Of a DNA stretch of 14,415 nucleotides, positions 12,431 through 14,415 are shown piece by piece. Made by a program: the position numbers and the translations under genes. The stretch comes from JBARDN01 sp050736695. GTDB lineage: Bacteria > Desulfobacterota > Binatia > Binatales > Binataceae. Where the stretch lies: the NCBI GenBank assembly GCA_050736695.1, contig JBOHWH010000137.1, positions 1 to 14,415 of the forward strand, in the 5' to 3' direction. Position 1 is the first letter of the stretch. Every line of letters starts with the position of its first letter. The notes under the pieces were generated by a model. That model saw nothing but the letters and a program-made list of their open reading frames with translations, was not told where the DNA came from and searched no databases.

Positions 12431-14415
12431 GTGATTTCTCGTGCAATTTTGTTTGCAGTGGAACGAATGATAAGCGCTTCGCGGGGGCGCGCTCGACCCG
12501 CATTCCTGGTCCTGTTGCTCGTCGTGCTTGCCTCAGGTTCCGTTATGCTGATGGCGCATGCGTCGAAAGCAATTTCCGCAGGCGAGAGTGTGCAGGTCAC
12601 GCCGCAGACGCTTTACGCCGCTGATCCGGGAGCCGCATCGGTGCTGATATTTTCAACCTCGTCCACCGGCAACGCGGTGCCGAGCGGCATTATCGCCTCA
12701 AGCGCATTTGCCGCGCTCGGGCCGCACGGAATCGCGCTCGACGGGTCCGGAAACATCTGGGTCTCCGACGATCTGAACGACGACATCTATGAGTTCACGG
12801 CGGGGACTGGAAATCCTCCGTACACAGGCGGCGCCAACAGTGCCTTTAGCGGTGTCAGCACTGGGCTGAGTTCGCCACACAATATCGTGTTTGATACCGC
12901 GGGCAATCTGTGGGGAGTCAACTCAAGCGGCAATTCCATCTACGAGTTTAGTGCGACGCAGGTCAATGCCGTCATCGCCGGAGGATTAGGATCTGGCGAT
13001 GTTGTCCCGGCGGTCACCATCTCGGGTGTCGATTTTAGCCCCTACGGCATCGCGATTGACTCGGCTGGCGACATCGTTGTCACCCAGCAGGATGTCGGCG
13101 GCTACATCAATGTCTATGCGCCGGATACCACCCTGCTTTTTCATATCAGCGACCCGAGCATCGCGAACGGCGAGTATGGTATCGCGATCGACAGCGCCGG
13201 CAATTACTGGGTGAACGCGGTACAGACGACCGGCAACTTCGGTCAGATACTCGAGTTCGATCCGTCCACCTGTTTCAAACTCTCCCCCGGCAGTGTCTGC
13301 TCAATCAGTCCGACTAAGGCGATTTCTGCCCCGTCTGACCCCTCCGTGGTGACTCCGGTCGATATCGCAATCGATGCCTCGGGCAACCTCTGGGTCGGAA
13401 ACGATTGGGGCGGTACGCCTATCGGTTTCGTCGGGCAATCGGCAGTATTCAACAATGGCGGCGGCGCGTGCACCGGTTCGATGACGAGTGCGGTCGCATA
13501 CACCGCGACGGCGGGCAATCAACTTCTCATACCGATCAATACTGAAGGGATAGCGGGCAATCCCACGATCAGCAGCGTGACCCTGAGCAACGGCGACACC
13601 TGCCCGATACTCGAGTCGCTGGAAGCTGCGAACGATGACTCGATACAAACCCTCGCCGTCTGTCCCGATGTGTCGGGCGGGCCCAGGACTGCAACGATCA
13701 ACTATACCGGCGGTGCCGGAACCTGCTATGCCTCGGCGGAAATTGCGGAGTTCTCGGGCTTCGGAGTGTGGTCGTATATCGACCAGGAAGCCACGGCGGA
13801 CTTCGCCAATCCGCTGCTCACCGGCACGACCGGCACCATGGCGGAAAGCAACGAACTGGCGATCGCTACTGGGTGGATCTTCGATTCCTCGGATGGTGCG
13901 GCCTTCACCACCGGTCCGTCGAACGGCTACTTGGCGCTCTTTGGCGACACTCTTAATTCGGGGGCGAATGCAACCGCGAACGCCTATTTAGTCGAAACGA
14001 GCAATCCCACCACCACCGACACAGGCTGGACGGTGACAGCGACCGCTGGCCAGGCATCCGTATTCACGGTCGCGCCAAGCGGCACTCTCAACGAATACAA
14101 CAGCAGTACAGGTGCGCTGATCACGACGATCGCCGGGAGCAACACGGGCCTGTTCGCGCCGCATGGGATCGCTTTGGCACCACCGATCACTAGTCCGACG
14201 CCCACCCCGACCGCAACTGCGACGCCGACGGCAACTGCGACCGCGACCGCCACTGAAACCGCAACCGCAACAGCGACTGCCACTGAAACTGCGACGCCGA
14301 CTGCAACGGCGACCGCGACTGCCACTGAAACCGCAACCGCCACGGCGACTCCGACCGCCACTGCGACCAGCACCACGACTGCGACCGCAACTGCAACCGC
14401 GACTGCCACTGAAAC
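12431..14415 (+). CDS. Secreted NHL-repeat beta-propeller protein with inserted domain and Thr-Ala repeat tail (3' partial)
   Basis: The open frame runs off the window, with at least 661 residues visible. GTG 12431 is chosen for GGAG nine bases upstream; ATG 12467 is the alternative. An Arg-rich start and the hydrophobic stretch PAFLVLLLVVLASGSVMLMA form a signal peptide or anchor. NHL-type blades follow, each with a G-I-A-x-D-x-x-G-N-x-W core: GPHGIALDGSGNIWVSD (from residue 97), SPHNIVFDTAGNLWGVN, SPYGIAIDSAGDIVVTQ, GEYGIAIDSAGNYWVNA and TPVDIAIDASGNLWVGND (from 308). At about 338-546 the blades are interrupted by a beta-rich insert with paired Cys. A blade resumes with TLNEYNSSTGALITTIAG and APHGIALAPP. 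From about 588 a Pro/Thr then Thr/Ala repeat begins. Propellers of this type bind ligands or partners; a cell-surface or secreted role is inferred. Confidence 0.88.
   Translation, partial: MISRAILFAVERMISASRGRARPAFLVLLLVVLASGSVMLMAHASKAISAGESVQVTPQTLYAADPGAASVLIFSTSSTGNAVPSGIIASSAFAALGPHGIALDGSGNIWVSDDLNDDIYEFTAGTGNPPYTGGANSAFSGVSTGLSSPHNIVFDTAGNLWGVNSSGNSIYEFSATQVNAVIAGGLGSGDVVPAVTISGVDFSPYGIAIDSAGDIVVTQQDVGGYINVYAPDTTLLFHISDPSIANGEYGIAIDSAGNYWVNAVQTTGNFGQILEFDPSTCFKLSPGSVCSISPTKAISAPSDPSVVTPVDIAIDASGNLWVGNDWGGTPIGFVGQSAVFNNGGGACTGSMTSAVAYTATAGNQLLIPINTEGIAGNPTISSVTLSNGDTCPILESLEAANDDSIQTLAVCPDVSGGPRTATINYTGGAGTCYASAEIAEFSGFGVWSYIDQEATADFANPLLTGTTGTMAESNELAIATGWIFDSSDGAAFTTGPSNGYLALFGDTLNSGANATANAYLVETSNPTTTDTGWTVTATAGQASVFTVAPSGTLNEYNSSTGALITTIAGSNTGLFAPHGIALAPPITSPTPTPTATATPTATATATATETATATATATETATPTATATATATETATATATPTATATSTTTATATATATATE
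14192..14415 (+). repeat. In-frame Thr-Ala low-complexity repeat in the NHL protein
   Basis: A degenerate repeat coding for alternating Thr-Ala with a Glu or Pro every 8-20 residues. The 17-base unit GCGACYGCCACTGAAAC recurs at 14243 (perfect to the consensus), 14273, 14315 and 14399, spaced 30, 42 and 84 bases. All spacings are multiples of six, so copy changes would keep the frame. The repeat continues past the window end. Its opposite strand reads as an artefactual Val-Ala frame. Confidence 0.85.

Noticed and set aside
13984..14409. A Val-Ala repetitive minus-strand frame that looks like a membrane protein
   Set aside because: It is the complement of the Thr-Ala repeat of the NHL gene.

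Overview
This is a 14.4 kb stretch of a GC-rich bacterial chromosome with short intergenic gaps, many head-to-head and tail-to-tail gene pairs and no long operon. The combination of a bacterial wax ester synthase/diacylglycerol acyltransferase, two class-I-type nitronate monooxygenases, housekeeping genes (asnS, thioredoxin, a CvpA-family protein, tRNA-Ser) and a secreted NHL-repeat protein with a (Thr-Ala)n tail fits an uncultured soil or environmental bacterium. A lineage such as Desulfobacterota or Binatota is only a guess from gene content.

Layout. 1-228: an inverted-repeat element and short non-coding DNA. 229-1770 (-): WS/DGAT acyltransferase. 2026-2607 (+): GNAT acetyltransferase. 2620-3318 (-): orphan protein with a Cys/His cluster, convergent with the GNAT. 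3332-3973: a 640-base gap with no convincing gene. 3974-4999 (+): nitronate monooxygenase copy 1. 5007-5701 (-): a toxin-antitoxin pair of the Gp49/HigB-HigA kind, directly abutting the remains of a DHA2-type drug exporter (5692-6087) cut off after about three membrane helices. 6088-6784: AT-richer, repeat-bearing non-coding DNA ending in a promoter with an overlapping palindrome. 6785-7861 (+): an uncharacterised protein with ferritin-like helical motifs. 7860-7966: a palindromic element whose core is a strong terminator. 7969-9267 (-): asnS. 9362-9949 (+): CvpA-family membrane protein, divergent from asnS. 10021-10356 (-): thioredoxin with a clear promoter. 10526-10924: a 399-base MITE-like element with 70-base inverted arms. 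10946-11947 (-): nitronate monooxygenase copy 2. 12104-12195 (+): tRNA-Ser(GGA). 12431-14415 (+, runs off the end): secreted NHL beta-propeller protein with an inserted domain and a Thr-Ala repeat tail.

How it fits together. The genes are mostly independent units. The only tight unit is the toxin-antitoxin pair, with a 4-base ATGA overlap. Three candidate promoters use TTGA-type -35 and TATGTT/TATAGG-type -10 hexamers at 17-18 base spacing, and a fourth uses TTGACC/TACAAG. The most unusual parts are the accessory strip 5007-6784 (TA module, broken exporter, duplicated hairpin, operator-like palindrome), the 399-base inverted-repeat element next to trxA, and the architecture of the NHL protein. 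I did not find a clear new multi-gene system. The best novelty candidates are the ferritin-like protein at 6785 with its own operator-like site, and the repeat elements.
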